DNA of 22,732 nt from an uncultured Eubacteriales bacterium (GTDB taxonomy: Bacteria > Bacillota > Clostridia > Oscillospirales > CAG-272), in the NCBI GenBank assembly GCA_934489945.1, contig CAKSSY010000023.1:1-22732 (forward strand). The letters are read 5' to 3'. Each line of letters begins with the position of its first letter. The stretch's first letter is position 1. The notes beneath the pieces were generated by a model, which made no database searches, was not told the DNA's origin, and saw only the letters and a list, made by a program, of their open reading frames with translations. The position numbers and the translations under genes are program-made. Shown in pieces: positions 7,427 through 14,853 of this stretch.

Positions 7427-8436
7427 CCTATCTTCGCCTTGCTGCCAGACGACTTTTCCGCTCCGTCCCTTTCCTTGTGACCCTTCTTTGCATGGCGATT
7501 CTGGTTCCGGCAGCACTGCTCTGTGGTCGTACCGTCGCCGAACCGACAGCCGGGTTTGCGGCAAACGGAACAGGCGAACAAACCGAAAGACTTCTCTCGT
7601 CGCTTACCGATTCGGGCTTCATCCGCTACGAAACCGAAGAAGCCCTTCGGACAGCCATAAGCACCGGCGAAGTTTCTTGCGGTGCCGTCCTTCCTGCCGA
7701 TATGGAACAACGGATTACCTCGGCAAAACTCGACAACAGCGTTCTCTTCCTGACTGCTCCCACAACAATCCTGCCCGATCTGTTCCGGATTTCGGTGGTA
7801 GCGTCGGTTCTTTCGGTCGCTTCCCCGTATTTCAGCCGTCCGATTCTTGAACAACTTGCTCCCGATTCCGACCTCATGCACGAGATCGTCAGTCTCTATT
7901 ATGAAGAACAAAAAAACGACACCGGCTTTGTTTTCGACGTGGAAACCGTAGACGGCATCGCCCCCGAGGAATTGGATTTCGGAATTTCGTTTGCACTCAC
8001 ACTGCTGTCGGTCTTTCTGTTTGCTCTGCCACTTTTGCAAGGATGTCGCCTGAGCTCCCCGCAATACCTTGCGTTGAAAAAACGAATCGGTTCTCGAACC
8101 GCTTATCGAACCGTCTTTCTGCCCGAGGCGGCGGTCTCTCTGCTTACCACAAGCCTCGTGCTCGTTCTCTGTTTTCCCGTTGCCGCTTTGGTCAGCGGGA
8201 AAGCCGACTTTGCCGACAAACTGATCCCCGCACTTGCAACCGCCATCCTGCTTGCTTTGCTCGGATTATGCCTGCCACTCGTGTTCCGGCGTGCCGATGC
8301 TTTGCAGATGCTCCTCGTGCCGGTTCTTCTTCTGACAATCGTTCTCTGTCCTCTCTTTGTCGATATCGGAACTTTTTTGCCCGCAACAAGGATACTCCGC
8401 CTGTTTTTGCCGACCTATTGGATTTTCCTGTTGTAA
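7423..8436 (+). CDS. ABC-2-type transporter permease (second of pair)
   Basis: The true start is the ATG at 7423, which overlaps the previous stop codon (ATGA) and follows AAGGAGG; the same frame is open further upstream but that part is antisense-like and unsupported. The 337-residue product repeats the first permease's plan: TM1 (about 14-36), an extracytoplasmic domain containing I-S-T-G-E-V-S-C-G-A-V-L-P-A-D, then C-terminal hydrophobic segments beginning near residue 185 and running to the last residues W-I-F-L-L. It is shorter than its partner and ends in or at the membrane. Together with 3965 and 6203 it should make a heterodimeric exporter. It ends 9 bp from the convergent HAD gene with no terminator visible. 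Confidence 0.83.
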   Translation: MTYLRLAARRLFRSVPFLVTLLCMAILVPAALLCGRTVAEPTAGFAANGTGEQTERLLSSLTDSGFIRYETEEALRTAISTGEVSCGAVLPADMEQRITSAKLDNSVLFLTAPTTILPDLFRISVVASVLSVASPYFSRPILEQLAPDSDLMHEIVSLYYEEQKNDTGFVFDVETVDGIAPEELDFGISFALTLLSVFLFALPLLQGCRLSSPQYLALKKRIGSRTAYRTVFLPEAAVSLLTTSLVLVLCFPVAALVSGKADFADKLIPALATAILLALLGLCLPLVFRRADALQMLLVPVLLLTIVLCPLFVDIGTFLPATRILRLFLPTYWIFLL

Positions 8437-8445
8437 ACAGAAACC

Positions 8446-9096
8446 TCACGAAAGGATACTGCGTGCAAGACTTTCCACCGATTCACACAAATAGGTCGCG
8501 CCCGCCTCTTCCAATTCCGAACGACTTCCGTATCCGTAAAGCACGCCCATGGAGTCCATTCCGTTCTCACGCGCCCCGAGAACGTCCTGCTTCCGATCTC
8601 CGATCATCAGCACCGATTCCGAGTTCGGATTTCCCGAAACATCCAAAGCATAGGCGATCACTTCTCCCTTTTTTGTCCGTCTTTCGTCCATTGTCGCCCC
8701 GCAAACATATGTAAAAAACTCCGCCAGCCGAAACTCCGTAAGAATTTGCCGTGCAAATTCCTCAGGCTTGGATGTGGCAAGCACCAACGTTCTGCCTGTA
8801 TCGCGCAGGGTGCCGAGGACCTCCCGGATTCCCACGTAGGGATGATTCTCAAAAATCCCCTTTGACACAAAATATTCGCGAAAGTATCCGACCGCCTCCG
8901 ATGCCTGACCGCGTGTCAATCCCGAAAACTCCGTAAACGCATCCGTGAGCGGCGGTCCGATGTACGGAAAAAGGATCCGACGATCGGCAACATGGATTCC
9001 GAAGTGTTCCAACGCAAAAGCCACCGAATTGGTAATGCCCTCTGCGGGATCGGTCAAAGTGCCGTCCAGATCAAAAAAAAGATACCGATATTCCAT
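8446..9096 (-). CDS. HAD-superfamily phosphatase (phosphoglycolate phosphatase-like)
   Basis: The 216-residue protein shows all four HAD motifs: D-L-D-G-T with nucleophile Asp9 and general acid Asp11, L-A-T-S-K (motif II, about 106-110), Lys142/143 (motif III) and G-D-R-K-Q-D (166-171, motif IV). An all-helical cap lies between motifs I and II (about 16-85), so it is a subfamily I (C1 cap) enzyme, as in Gph/PpaX-type phosphatases of small phosphorylated metabolites. The exact substrate cannot be read from sequence. It is transcribed leftward from a promoter facing away from purA, so a nucleotide-related role is possible but unproven. Confidence 0.9.
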   Translation of the reverse strand: MEYRYLFFDLDGTLTDPAEGITNSVAFALEHFGIHVADRRILFPYIGPPLTDAFTEFSGLTRGQASEAVGYFREYFVSKGIFENHPYVGIREVLGTLRDTGRTLVLATSKPEEFARQILTEFRLAEFFTYVCGATMDERRTKKGEVIAYALDVSGNPNSESVLMIGDRKQDVLGARENGMDSMGVLYGYGSRSELEEAGATYLCESVESLARSILS

Positions 9097-9128
9097 AAAA
9101 TCCCCTTTGTCATATAAAGAATACTCCT

Positions 9129-9156
9129 ATTATACCGCAAAATCCGGGAATGTCAA
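9129..9156 (-). promoter_or_regulatory. Sigma-A promoter of the HAD phosphatase gene
   Basis: On the minus strand TTGACA (9151-9156), a 16-nt spacer and TATAAT (9129-9134) form a consensus promoter about 33 bp before the HAD start codon. Confidence 0.82.
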
Positions 9157-9179
9157 CGTTGACAAACGTCGAAAAACGT
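9151..9179. promoter_or_regulatory. Palindrome and phased AACGT repeats between divergent promoters
   Basis: The two -35 boxes form a perfect 14-bp palindrome, TGTCAACGTTGACA (9151-9164). AACGT recurs at 9155-9159, 9165-9169 and 9175-9179, exactly 10 bp apart, inside the purA promoter spacer. This could be an operator, but it does not clearly match the Bacillus PurBox and no binding protein is identified. Confidence 0.45.
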
Positions 9180-9187
9180 GGTATAAT
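9159..9187 (+). promoter_or_regulatory. Sigma-A promoter of the purA-purB-guaA operon
   Basis: TTGACA (9159-9164), a 17-nt spacer and TATAAT (9182-9187) are a perfect consensus pair about 40 bp upstream of purA. The leader is therefore only about 30 nt, too short for a purine riboswitch. Confidence 0.92.
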
Positions 9188-9227
9188 GTGGTGTTATTCT
9201 GAAAACCAATAAACCGGAGGATTTGTT

Positions 9228-10502
9228 ATGTCAAACTGTGCCATTGTCGGAATTGATTGGGGTGATGAGGGAAAGGGCCGTATGGTCGACCTCCTCACGC
9301 AGGACTATGATGTCGTTGTTCGTTATCAGGGCGGCGGTAACGCAGGCCATACCGTGATTAACGATCAGGGAAAATTCGCCCTGCACCTGCTCCCGTCCGG
9401 CATTTTCCGCAAAAACGTGGTCAATGTCCTCGGAAACGGCGTTGCCATGGATCCTGAAAATCTGTGGAAAGAAATTGAAACCGTTCGTGAAAAAGGAGTT
9501 TCCATCACACCGGAAAACCTGAAGATCAGTGACCGTGCTTCCCTTCTTCTCCCGTGGCACCGCGACCTCGATGAACTGGAAGAAAAACGACTTGCCGATA
9601 AGAAATACGGCTCGACCAAACAGGGAATCGCCCCCTTCTATTCGGATAAGTACCAGAAGAAAACCGTCATGGTCGGAGAACTTCTCTATCCGGAACATCT
9701 GAAGGCGCATCTCGCCGATCTTCTGGAATGGAAGAATCTGACACTTACCCGTGTTTACGGTGCCGAACCGTATACCATGGAAAAACTGATGCAGTGGATT
9801 GATGAGTATGCCATGAAAATTGTTCCGTTTGTATGCAACGTCGGAGAAATGCTGAAAAAAGCAAATGCTGAGGGCAAAAATATATTGTTTGAAGCACAAC
9901 TCGGCTCTCTTCGTGACCTCGACTACGGTATTTATCCGTATACCACATCGTCCAATACCACTGCGGCATATGCTCCCATCGGTTCGGGCTGTCCGTCAGC
10001 AAAGATTGACGAAGTCATCGGCGTTGTGAAGGCATATTCTACCTGCGTGGGAGAAGGTCCCTTCACCTGCGAATGGTTCGGCGAAGAGGCGGAAGAACTC
10101 CGTCGGGCAGGCGGCGAATACGGTGCCAAAACAGGTCGTCCGCGTCGCGTGGGTCCCCTTGATATCGTGGCAACACGTTACGGTGTAGAGGTACAGGCAG
10201 CTACTTGTATCGCACTGACAAAACTCGACATTCTCAGCTATATGGATAAAATTCCCGTTTGCACACACTATATGCTGAACGGAAAACAGATCGACGAATT
10301 TCCTTTCCCCGCCATCCTTTCCGAGGCAAAACCCGTGGTAGAATATTTTGACGGGTGGAAATGTGACATTTCGGGTGTCCGCAAATGGGAGGAGCTTCCG
10401 GAAGCGGCAAAAAAATATGTGGAATACATTGAAAAGGCAATCGGTTGCCATATTGGATATGTCTCCGTCGGTCCCGAACGCAACAGCATTATTATGAGAT
10501 GA
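9228..10502 (+). CDS. purA: Adenylosuccinate synthetase
   Basis: PurA joins IMP and aspartate using GTP to make adenylosuccinate, the first committed step to AMP. The 424-residue length is normal. The GTP-binding P-loop-like motif G-D-E-G-K-G is at 12-17 with Asp13 as catalytic base, followed by the G-G-N-A-G-H-T-V segment (about 37-44) with the catalytic His. The IMP-contact region Y-G-S-T-K-Q-G-I is near residues 125-132, and T-G-R-P-R-R-V-G appears near 303-310. The ATG follows CCGGAGG at ideal spacing and a perfect sigma-A promoter. It is the first gene of an operon with purB (16-nt gap) and guaA. Confidence 0.97.
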   Translation: MSNCAIVGIDWGDEGKGRMVDLLTQDYDVVVRYQGGGNAGHTVINDQGKFALHLLPSGIFRKNVVNVLGNGVAMDPENLWKEIETVREKGVSITPENLKISDRASLLLPWHRDLDELEEKRLADKKYGSTKQGIAPFYSDKYQKKTVMVGELLYPEHLKAHLADLLEWKNLTLTRVYGAEPYTMEKLMQWIDEYAMKIVPFVCNVGEMLKKANAEGKNILFEAQLGSLRDLDYGIYPYTTSSNTTAAYAPIGSGCPSAKIDEVIGVVKAYSTCVGEGPFTCEWFGEEAEELRRAGGEYGAKTGRPRRVGPLDIVATRYGVEVQAATCIALTKLDILSYMDKIPVCTHYMLNGKQIDEFPFPAILSEAKPVVEYFDGWKCDISGVRKWEELPEAAKKYVEYIEKAIGCHIGYVSVGPERNSIIMR

Positions 10503-10518
10503 GGAGCCGAAAAGAGAA

Positions 10519-11934
10519 ATGAAAGATCTCTACGAATCCCCTCTCTCCTCCCGTTATGCGTCGGAATATATGCTGAAACTGTTCTCTGCCCGAACCCGTA
10601 TTGAAACGTGGCGGAGGCTTTGGGTCTCGCTTGCCCGAGCCGAACATACGTTGGGACTTCTGATTTCGGAAGAGCAGGTCAGAGAGCTTGAGGAACACGT
10701 TTCCGATATTGATTTTGAAGTTGCCGCCGCACGGGAAAAAGAAGTCCGGCACGATGTCATGGCACATGTCTACACATACGGAAAGGCGGCTCCCGGTGCC
10801 GCAGGTATTATTCACCTCGGAGCCACAAGCTGTTATGTCACCGATAACGCCGACCTTATCCTCTACCGGGACGCCCTGCGCTATATCCGTTCCGAAATTC
10901 TCGGCGTGTTGAAAAATCTTTCGGTTTTTGCCGAGAAATATAAGGCAATGCCGACACTCGGTTATACTCATTTTCAACCGGCACAGCTTGTGACGGTCGG
11001 TAAACGTGCCACACTCTGGATGCAGGACTTCCGGAGTGATCTGGAGGAAATCGACTTCGTCATCGACAGTATGAAATTCCTCGGTTGCCGCGGAACAACG
11101 GGAACCGAAGCCAGCTTTGTGGAACTGTTTGACGGAGACGGTAAAAAAATCGACAGAATGAACCGTCTCATTGCCGACGATTTCGGGTTTTCCGACCTTT
11201 ACGCGGTCTGTGGACAGACCTACCCACGCAAGGAGGATTCCCGTATTCTGAACTGTCTGTCCTCAGTCGCCCAAAGCGCATACCGCATGGCAAATGACCT
11301 GCGACTGCTTCAACACGACCGCCAGGTAGAAGAGCCTTTTGAAAAGGACCAAATCGGTTCCTCGGCAATGGCATATAAACGAAATCCCATGCGTTGCGAG
11401 CGGATTTGTTCGCTGGCACGCTATCTCATGACCGATGCACTCAACGCTCCGCTTACCGCCTCGGTTCAATGGCTTGAGAGAACGTTGGACGACTCGGCAA
11501 ACCGTCGCATTTCCATGCCGGAAGGCTTCCTGTGTGCCGATGCGATTCTGCGCGTCGCACAAAACGTGACAGACGGACTCCATGTCAATGAAAAAATTGT
11601 CGAAAAAGCGGTGCGGGAATATCTTCCCTTCATCGCCACGGAAAATCTGATGATGGAAGGGGTTCGCCGCGGCGGTGATCGTCAGAAACTCCACGAGATT
11701 ATCCGCGAATGTTCCATGCAGGCAACCGCCCGCATGAAAAACGGTGAGGACTGCGACCTTCTTGTCCGTCTCTCCTCCTCCGGAGTGTTCGGTATGACGG
11801 CGGAGGAAATCGAACAAGTGCTGGATCCTTCACTCTATACCGGAAGATGCGCGGAACAGGTCGATGCGTTTCTTGCCGGGCTTGCACCGCTTCTGTGCGA
11901 TGTGAAAGAAGCAAAAGTCAATCTTTCTTTGTGA
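10519..11934 (+). CDS. purB: Adenylosuccinate lyase
   Basis: PurB removes fumarate from adenylosuccinate to give AMP and also cleaves SAICAR in de novo purine synthesis. The 471-residue protein has the fumarase/aspartase superfamily signature S-S-A-M-A-Y-K-R-N-P at 281-290 on the flexible catalytic loop. R-H-D-V-M-A-H lies at 77-83, and T-H-F-Q-P-A-Q with His151 is a conserved active-site segment. The signature has Ala where many bacterial homologues have Pro (S-S-x-M-P-x-K), as seen in the longer, eukaryote-like PurB group. It lies 16 nt after purA and 12 nt before guaA, clearly co-transcribed. Its substrate is the product of the gene before it. Confidence 0.96.
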   Translation: MKDLYESPLSSRYASEYMLKLFSARTRIETWRRLWVSLARAEHTLGLLISEEQVRELEEHVSDIDFEVAAAREKEVRHDVMAHVYTYGKAAPGAAGIIHLGATSCYVTDNADLILYRDALRYIRSEILGVLKNLSVFAEKYKAMPTLGYTHFQPAQLVTVGKRATLWMQDFRSDLEEIDFVIDSMKFLGCRGTTGTEASFVELFDGDGKKIDRMNRLIADDFGFSDLYAVCGQTYPRKEDSRILNCLSSVAQSAYRMANDLRLLQHDRQVEEPFEKDQIGSSAMAYKRNPMRCERICSLARYLMTDALNAPLTASVQWLERTLDDSANRRISMPEGFLCADAILRVAQNVTDGLHVNEKIVEKAVREYLPFIATENLMMEGVRRGGDRQKLHEIIRECSMQATARMKNGEDCDLLVRLSSSGVFGMTAEEIEQVLDPSLYTGRCAEQVDAFLAGLAPLLCDVKEAKVNLSL

Positions 11935-11946
11935 AAAGGGGAATAT

Positions 11947-13479
11947 ATGGAAAAAATTCTGGTTCTCGATTTCGGTGGTCAATACGATCAGTTGATTGCA
12001 CGCCGCGTGCGCGACCATCATGTCTATGCGGAAATCAAATCCTACAACAAAATGACACTCGATGACATCCGTAACGGCAACTATAAAGGAATTATCTTTA
12101 CAGGCGGACCTAACAGCGTTTATGAATCGACGTCACCTCATTTCGACCCCGCCATTCTGAATCTCGGTATTCCGATTCTCGGTATCTGCTATGGTTGCCA
12201 GCTCATGGCGTATATGGACGGCGGCGAAATCTGTCATGCCGGAAGTATCAGCGAATACGGCAAAATCGAACTCACCAAGACGGATAGCGTCCTTTTCGGG
12301 GCGGTCCCCGAGAAAAGCATCTGCTGGATGAGCCATACCGATTACGTCAAAACGGTTCCCGCATCCTTCCATGTCATTGCTCATACCGATCATTGCCCCT
12401 GTGCCGCCATGGCGGACGACGAACGCCGCCTTTACGGTGTCCAATTCCACCCCGAGGTTACCCATACCGAATACGGAAAACAGATCCTTGCCAACTTCCT
12501 CTTTGCAGTCTGTAAATGCAGCGCAAGCTGGAATATGGCGGACTTCGTCAATGAATCCATCGAAAAATACAAGAAAGAACTTGCCGGTAAGAAGGTGCTT
12601 TGTGCTCTTTCGGGCGGTGTCGACTCTTCGGTCGCGGCAGTTCTTCTGCATCGCGCGATCGGTGATAATCTCGTTTGTGTGTTCGTCGATCACGGTCTTC
12701 TGCGAAAGGACGAAGGAGACAGAGTCGAACAAATTTTCCGCAAAACATTCCACATGAACCTGATCCGTGTCGATGCGGAAGCACGCTTCCTCAAAAAGCT
12801 GGAGAGCGTAACCGAGCCGGAAAAGAAACGTAAGATCATCGGTGAGGAATTTATCCGTGTTTTTGAAGATGAAGCGAAAAAACTCGGCAAGGTCAACTAT
12901 CTTGTTCAGGGGACCATTTATCCCGATGTCGTGGAGAGCGGCAAGGGAGATGCCGCTACAATCAAGAGTCATCATAATGTCGGCGGATTGCCCGATGTGA
13001 TAGATTTTGACGGCATTATAGAGCCGTTACGCGATCTCTTCAAAGATGAAGTCCGCGCTGTCGGCACCGAACTTGGCATCCCGCACGACCTTGTATGGCG
13101 GCAGCCATTCCCGGGACCCGGACTTGCCATTCGTATTATCGGAGAAATCACCAAAGCCAAGGCAGATATTCTTCGCGAAGCAGACGCCATCTTCCGTGAG
13201 GAAGTGGCGAAGGCGGGATTTGATTGCCGGATCAGCCAGTATTTTGCGGTTTTGACCGATACACGGAGTGTTGGCGTTATGGGAGACGCAAGAACATACG
13301 GTTACACGGTTGTTCTCCGCGCCGTTACCACCGATGACTTCATGACTGCCGACTGGGCTCGGATTCCTTATGAGGTTCTTGAGCGTGCCAGTAGCCGTAT
13401 TACCAATGAGGTTCATTCCATCGGTCGCGTAGCGTACGATATAACCTCCAAGCCTCCCGCAACCGTGGAGTGGGAGTAA
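11947..13479 (+). CDS. guaA: GMP synthase (glutamine-hydrolysing)
   Basis: GuaA converts XMP to GMP using ATP and glutamine. The 510-residue protein holds both activities: an N-terminal class I glutamine amidotransferase with the Cys81-His168-Glu170 triad (G-I-C-Y-G-C-Q, then Q-F-H-P-E-V), and an ATP-pyrophosphatase domain with the PP-loop S-G-G-V-D-S-S at 222-228. The C-terminal dimerisation domain contains F-P-G-P-G-L-A-I-R and ends K-P-P-A-T-V-E-W-E as in the family. AAGGGGA precedes the ATG, 12 nt after purB. The operon thus directs the AMP branch (PurA, PurB) and the final step of the GMP branch. Confidence 0.97.
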   Translation: MEKILVLDFGGQYDQLIARRVRDHHVYAEIKSYNKMTLDDIRNGNYKGIIFTGGPNSVYESTSPHFDPAILNLGIPILGICYGCQLMAYMDGGEICHAGSISEYGKIELTKTDSVLFGAVPEKSICWMSHTDYVKTVPASFHVIAHTDHCPCAAMADDERRLYGVQFHPEVTHTEYGKQILANFLFAVCKCSASWNMADFVNESIEKYKKELAGKKVLCALSGGVDSSVAAVLLHRAIGDNLVCVFVDHGLLRKDEGDRVEQIFRKTFHMNLIRVDAEARFLKKLESVTEPEKKRKIIGEEFIRVFEDEAKKLGKVNYLVQGTIYPDVVESGKGDAATIKSHHNVGGLPDVIDFDGIIEPLRDLFKDEVRAVGTELGIPHDLVWRQPFPGPGLAIRIIGEITKAKADILREADAIFREEVAKAGFDCRISQYFAVLTDTRSVGVMGDARTYGYTVVLRAVTTDDFMTADWARIPYEVLERASSRITNEVHSIGRVAYDITSKPPATVEWE

Positions 13480-13485
13480 AATTCC

Positions 13486-13514
13486 CATAAATCCCAGTCG
13501 TATGCGGATTTATG
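13486..13514 (+). other. Hairpin just downstream of guaA
   Basis: Perfect 9-bp arms CATAAATCC (13486-13494) and GGATTTATG (13506-13514) close an 11-nt loop, starting 7 nt after the guaA stop. No T-tract follows, so it is not a clear intrinsic terminator; it may stabilise the operon's 3' end. Confidence 0.4.
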
Positions 13515-13618
13515 TCGCCGTAAAAACAAGACGGTACCCGAATCGCTTTCTCAAAATCAGATATCTTTTGTCCCCGGCATTCTCGGCATGAAATCCATTC
13601 AGAAAGGAAGACGACACT

Positions 13619-14170
13619 GTGGCTAAAAGGATACTCTCCTATCTGTTTATCTGTTTTCTTATCACAACTGTGACAGGATATAACCCCTGTAGTAAGGAGA
13701 AGAATGAAATGAAATTCAAATTTGAATCGCTGGACTCTTTGGAATACTTTCATGGCTCATATCTCATGGATTTCAGCGAGAATGAATCTCAAAGGGAAAG
13801 TGCTATCGACGAGGGAAAATTGCTTACTGTTTTCGGCAGTCCGGCACTTGTGTCCGAAAACTACGAAAATTCCTTTAACTACTTCATCCGTGTTACCGCA
13901 GAGGATGGTCGTTCGGTTATATTGAACGTGTATAACGTAGGTGTTGTTCACATCGGCGCGACAGATAAAGATCCTTTTACCGTACAAGCAGCAAAAGCTC
14001 TCATTGAATATGTCAATTCAGCCAAGCCCGCTGATTACAGTCGTACTGTCTATTACTTGGATTGTGATGTCCAAATTGACATTTCGGTCAAAAACGGAAA
14101 CGTGACGATCTACACATCTGAAATTTCATCAACAAAAAGCGACGAGTTGTTTGAAAAATTTTATGGCTGA
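13619..14170 (+). CDS. Small putative exported protein, function unknown
   Basis: The frame encodes 183 residues if read from GTG 13619, which has AAAGGAAG (13602-13609) upstream. That start gives a plausible signal sequence (K3-R4, core I-L-S-Y-L-F-I-C-F-L-I-T-T-V) but no proper lipobox; the nearest Cys is in Y-N-P-C. A second start, ATG 13709, has AAGGAG (13694-13699) at good spacing and would give a 153-residue cytoplasmic form. The body reads as a soluble alpha/beta domain with patterned strands (Y-F-I-R-V-T-A-E-D-G-R-S-V-I-L-N-V-Y, then V-Q-I-D-I-S-V-K-N-G-N-V-T-I-Y). I recognise no family. No clear promoter is seen, so it may be read through from guaA. Confidence 0.6.
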   Translation: MAKRILSYLFICFLITTVTGYNPCSKEKNEMKFKFESLDSLEYFHGSYLMDFSENESQRESAIDEGKLLTVFGSPALVSENYENSFNYFIRVTAEDGRSVILNVYNVGVVHIGATDKDPFTVQAAKALIEYVNSAKPADYSRTVYYLDCDVQIDISVKNGNVTIYTSEISSTKSDELFEKFYG

Positions 14171-14263
14171 TTTTTGTGACAGCATTTGGAAAACCGCAAA
14201 AAAATGCTGCCGGAAAACAAACATTCCTCTTAAAACTTCACTGCACCCCGACGACTTTGGTCT

Positions 14264-14286
14264 CGGCGGCTGAAAGCCGCCGTTTT
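14264..14286 (+). terminator. Probable intrinsic terminator after the small exported-protein gene
   Basis: A perfect 8-bp GC-rich stem CGGCGGCT/AGCCGCCG (14264-14271 with 14275-14282) closes a GAA loop and is followed by TTTTGTT. It lies 93 nt after the stop codon at 14170. Confidence 0.65.
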
Positions 14287-14382
14287 GTTGCCAAGAAAAT
14301 TGAAAAAAACAAAGTCACAGAGGTAAAAACGACCAAGATCGCATCGCATCCAAAATACCGGAATCTAGTCCCGCATTTTTTG

Positions 14383-14418
14383 GGGTCTGTTAAAAAACTC
14401 GATGTTTTTAACAGACCC
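14383..14418. terminator. Hairpin with A/T-rich inner arms, possible bidirectional terminator
   Basis: A perfect 14-bp stem GGGTCTGTTAAAAA/TTTTTAACAGACCC (14383-14396 with 14405-14418) closes an 8-nt loop. It is followed by TTTGAT only, so termination on the plus strand would be weak; its role may be to insulate the alaS promoter. Confidence 0.5.
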
Positions 14419-14554
14419 TTTGATCAGCCGAAAATTCACATCCGTGGTATACCGCTAAAATTTTTTGCCAAACTTAAAAGGTGGTGTCGCTAAACACGGA
14501 CGATTTTTCGCACTCAGCTTGCAAAATGTGCATCCTAAAAGTCCGAAAACCCCC

Positions 14555-14583
14555 TTGACAAAACGGGATAGACGTGATATGAT
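14555..14583 (+). promoter_or_regulatory. Sigma-A promoter of the T-box/alaS transcript
   Basis: TTGACA (14555-14560), a 17-nt spacer and TATGAT (14578-14583). Transcription should start near 14590, at the 5' edge of the T-box leader. Confidence 0.88.
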
Positions 14584-14589
14584 AAGTAT

Positions 14590-14834
14590 ATCAATGTGAA
14601 CGGGAATCAGTAGCGGTCAGGTGCCGTACAGAGAGATGTCGGTTGGTGCAAGACATCGGAGAACGGATCGTGAAGCTCTCCCGGGATTCTGCCTTAATCG
14701 GCAGTGGTGCGCCCATTATCGCGCCGGGAAAAACTTTTCCCCAAAGGTGCTTTCCGCAAGGAAAACATAAAATAAGGTGGTAACACGAAGCTATGCTCTC
14801 GTCCTTATGTCAATAAGGTGAGAGCTTATTTTTA
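14590..14834 (+). ncRNA. T-box riboswitch (alanine) controlling alaS
   Basis: The leader has the T-box hallmarks in order: AGTAG (14610-14614), AGAGAG (14630-14635) and GGTTGGTG (14641-14648) of stem I, then the specifier region T-G-A-A-G-C-T with Ala codon GCT at 14675-14677, stem-loops downstream, and the T-box motif AAGGTGGTAACACGA (14774-14788). The acceptor-binding bulge is TGGT, so the variable base is U, matching discriminator A73 of tRNA-Ala. ATAAGG occurs twice (14772-14777 and 14813-14818), and both copies can pair with CCTTAT (14803-14808): the first pairing is the antiterminator, the second the terminator. Uncharged tRNA-Ala should favour the antiterminator and turn on alaS. Confidence 0.95.
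14795..14834 (+). terminator. Regulated terminator of the alaS T-box
   Basis: GCTCTC (14795-14800) and CCTTAT (14803-14808) pair with ATAAGG (14813-14818) and GAGAGC (14820-14825), with a small internal bulge, followed by TTATTTTTA. This hairpin is mutually exclusive with the antiterminator. Confidence 0.9.
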
Positions 14835-14853
14835 TGTGAAAGGAAATTTTACT

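Larger units (their letters stand above)
14171..14554. other. Non-coding, hairpin-rich spacer
   Basis: No convincing gene lies in these 384 bp. An open frame from GTG 14176 has no ribosome binding site and crosses three palindromes. The inverted repeats are CAGCATTT/AAATGCTG (14180-14187 with 14202-14209), a GC-rich hairpin at 14264-14282 and a long A/T-flanked hairpin at 14383-14418. A longer imperfect pairing (14252-14262 with 14331-14341) encloses the second one. Confidence 0.6.

Noticed and set aside
9188..9227. Purine riboswitch upstream of purA
   Set aside because: The leader is only about 30-40 nt, too short for any known purine aptamer.
14176..14493. 105-codon open frame in the spacer before alaS
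   Set aside because: No ribosome binding site, crosses three inverted repeats, composition not protein-like; better explained as non-coding.
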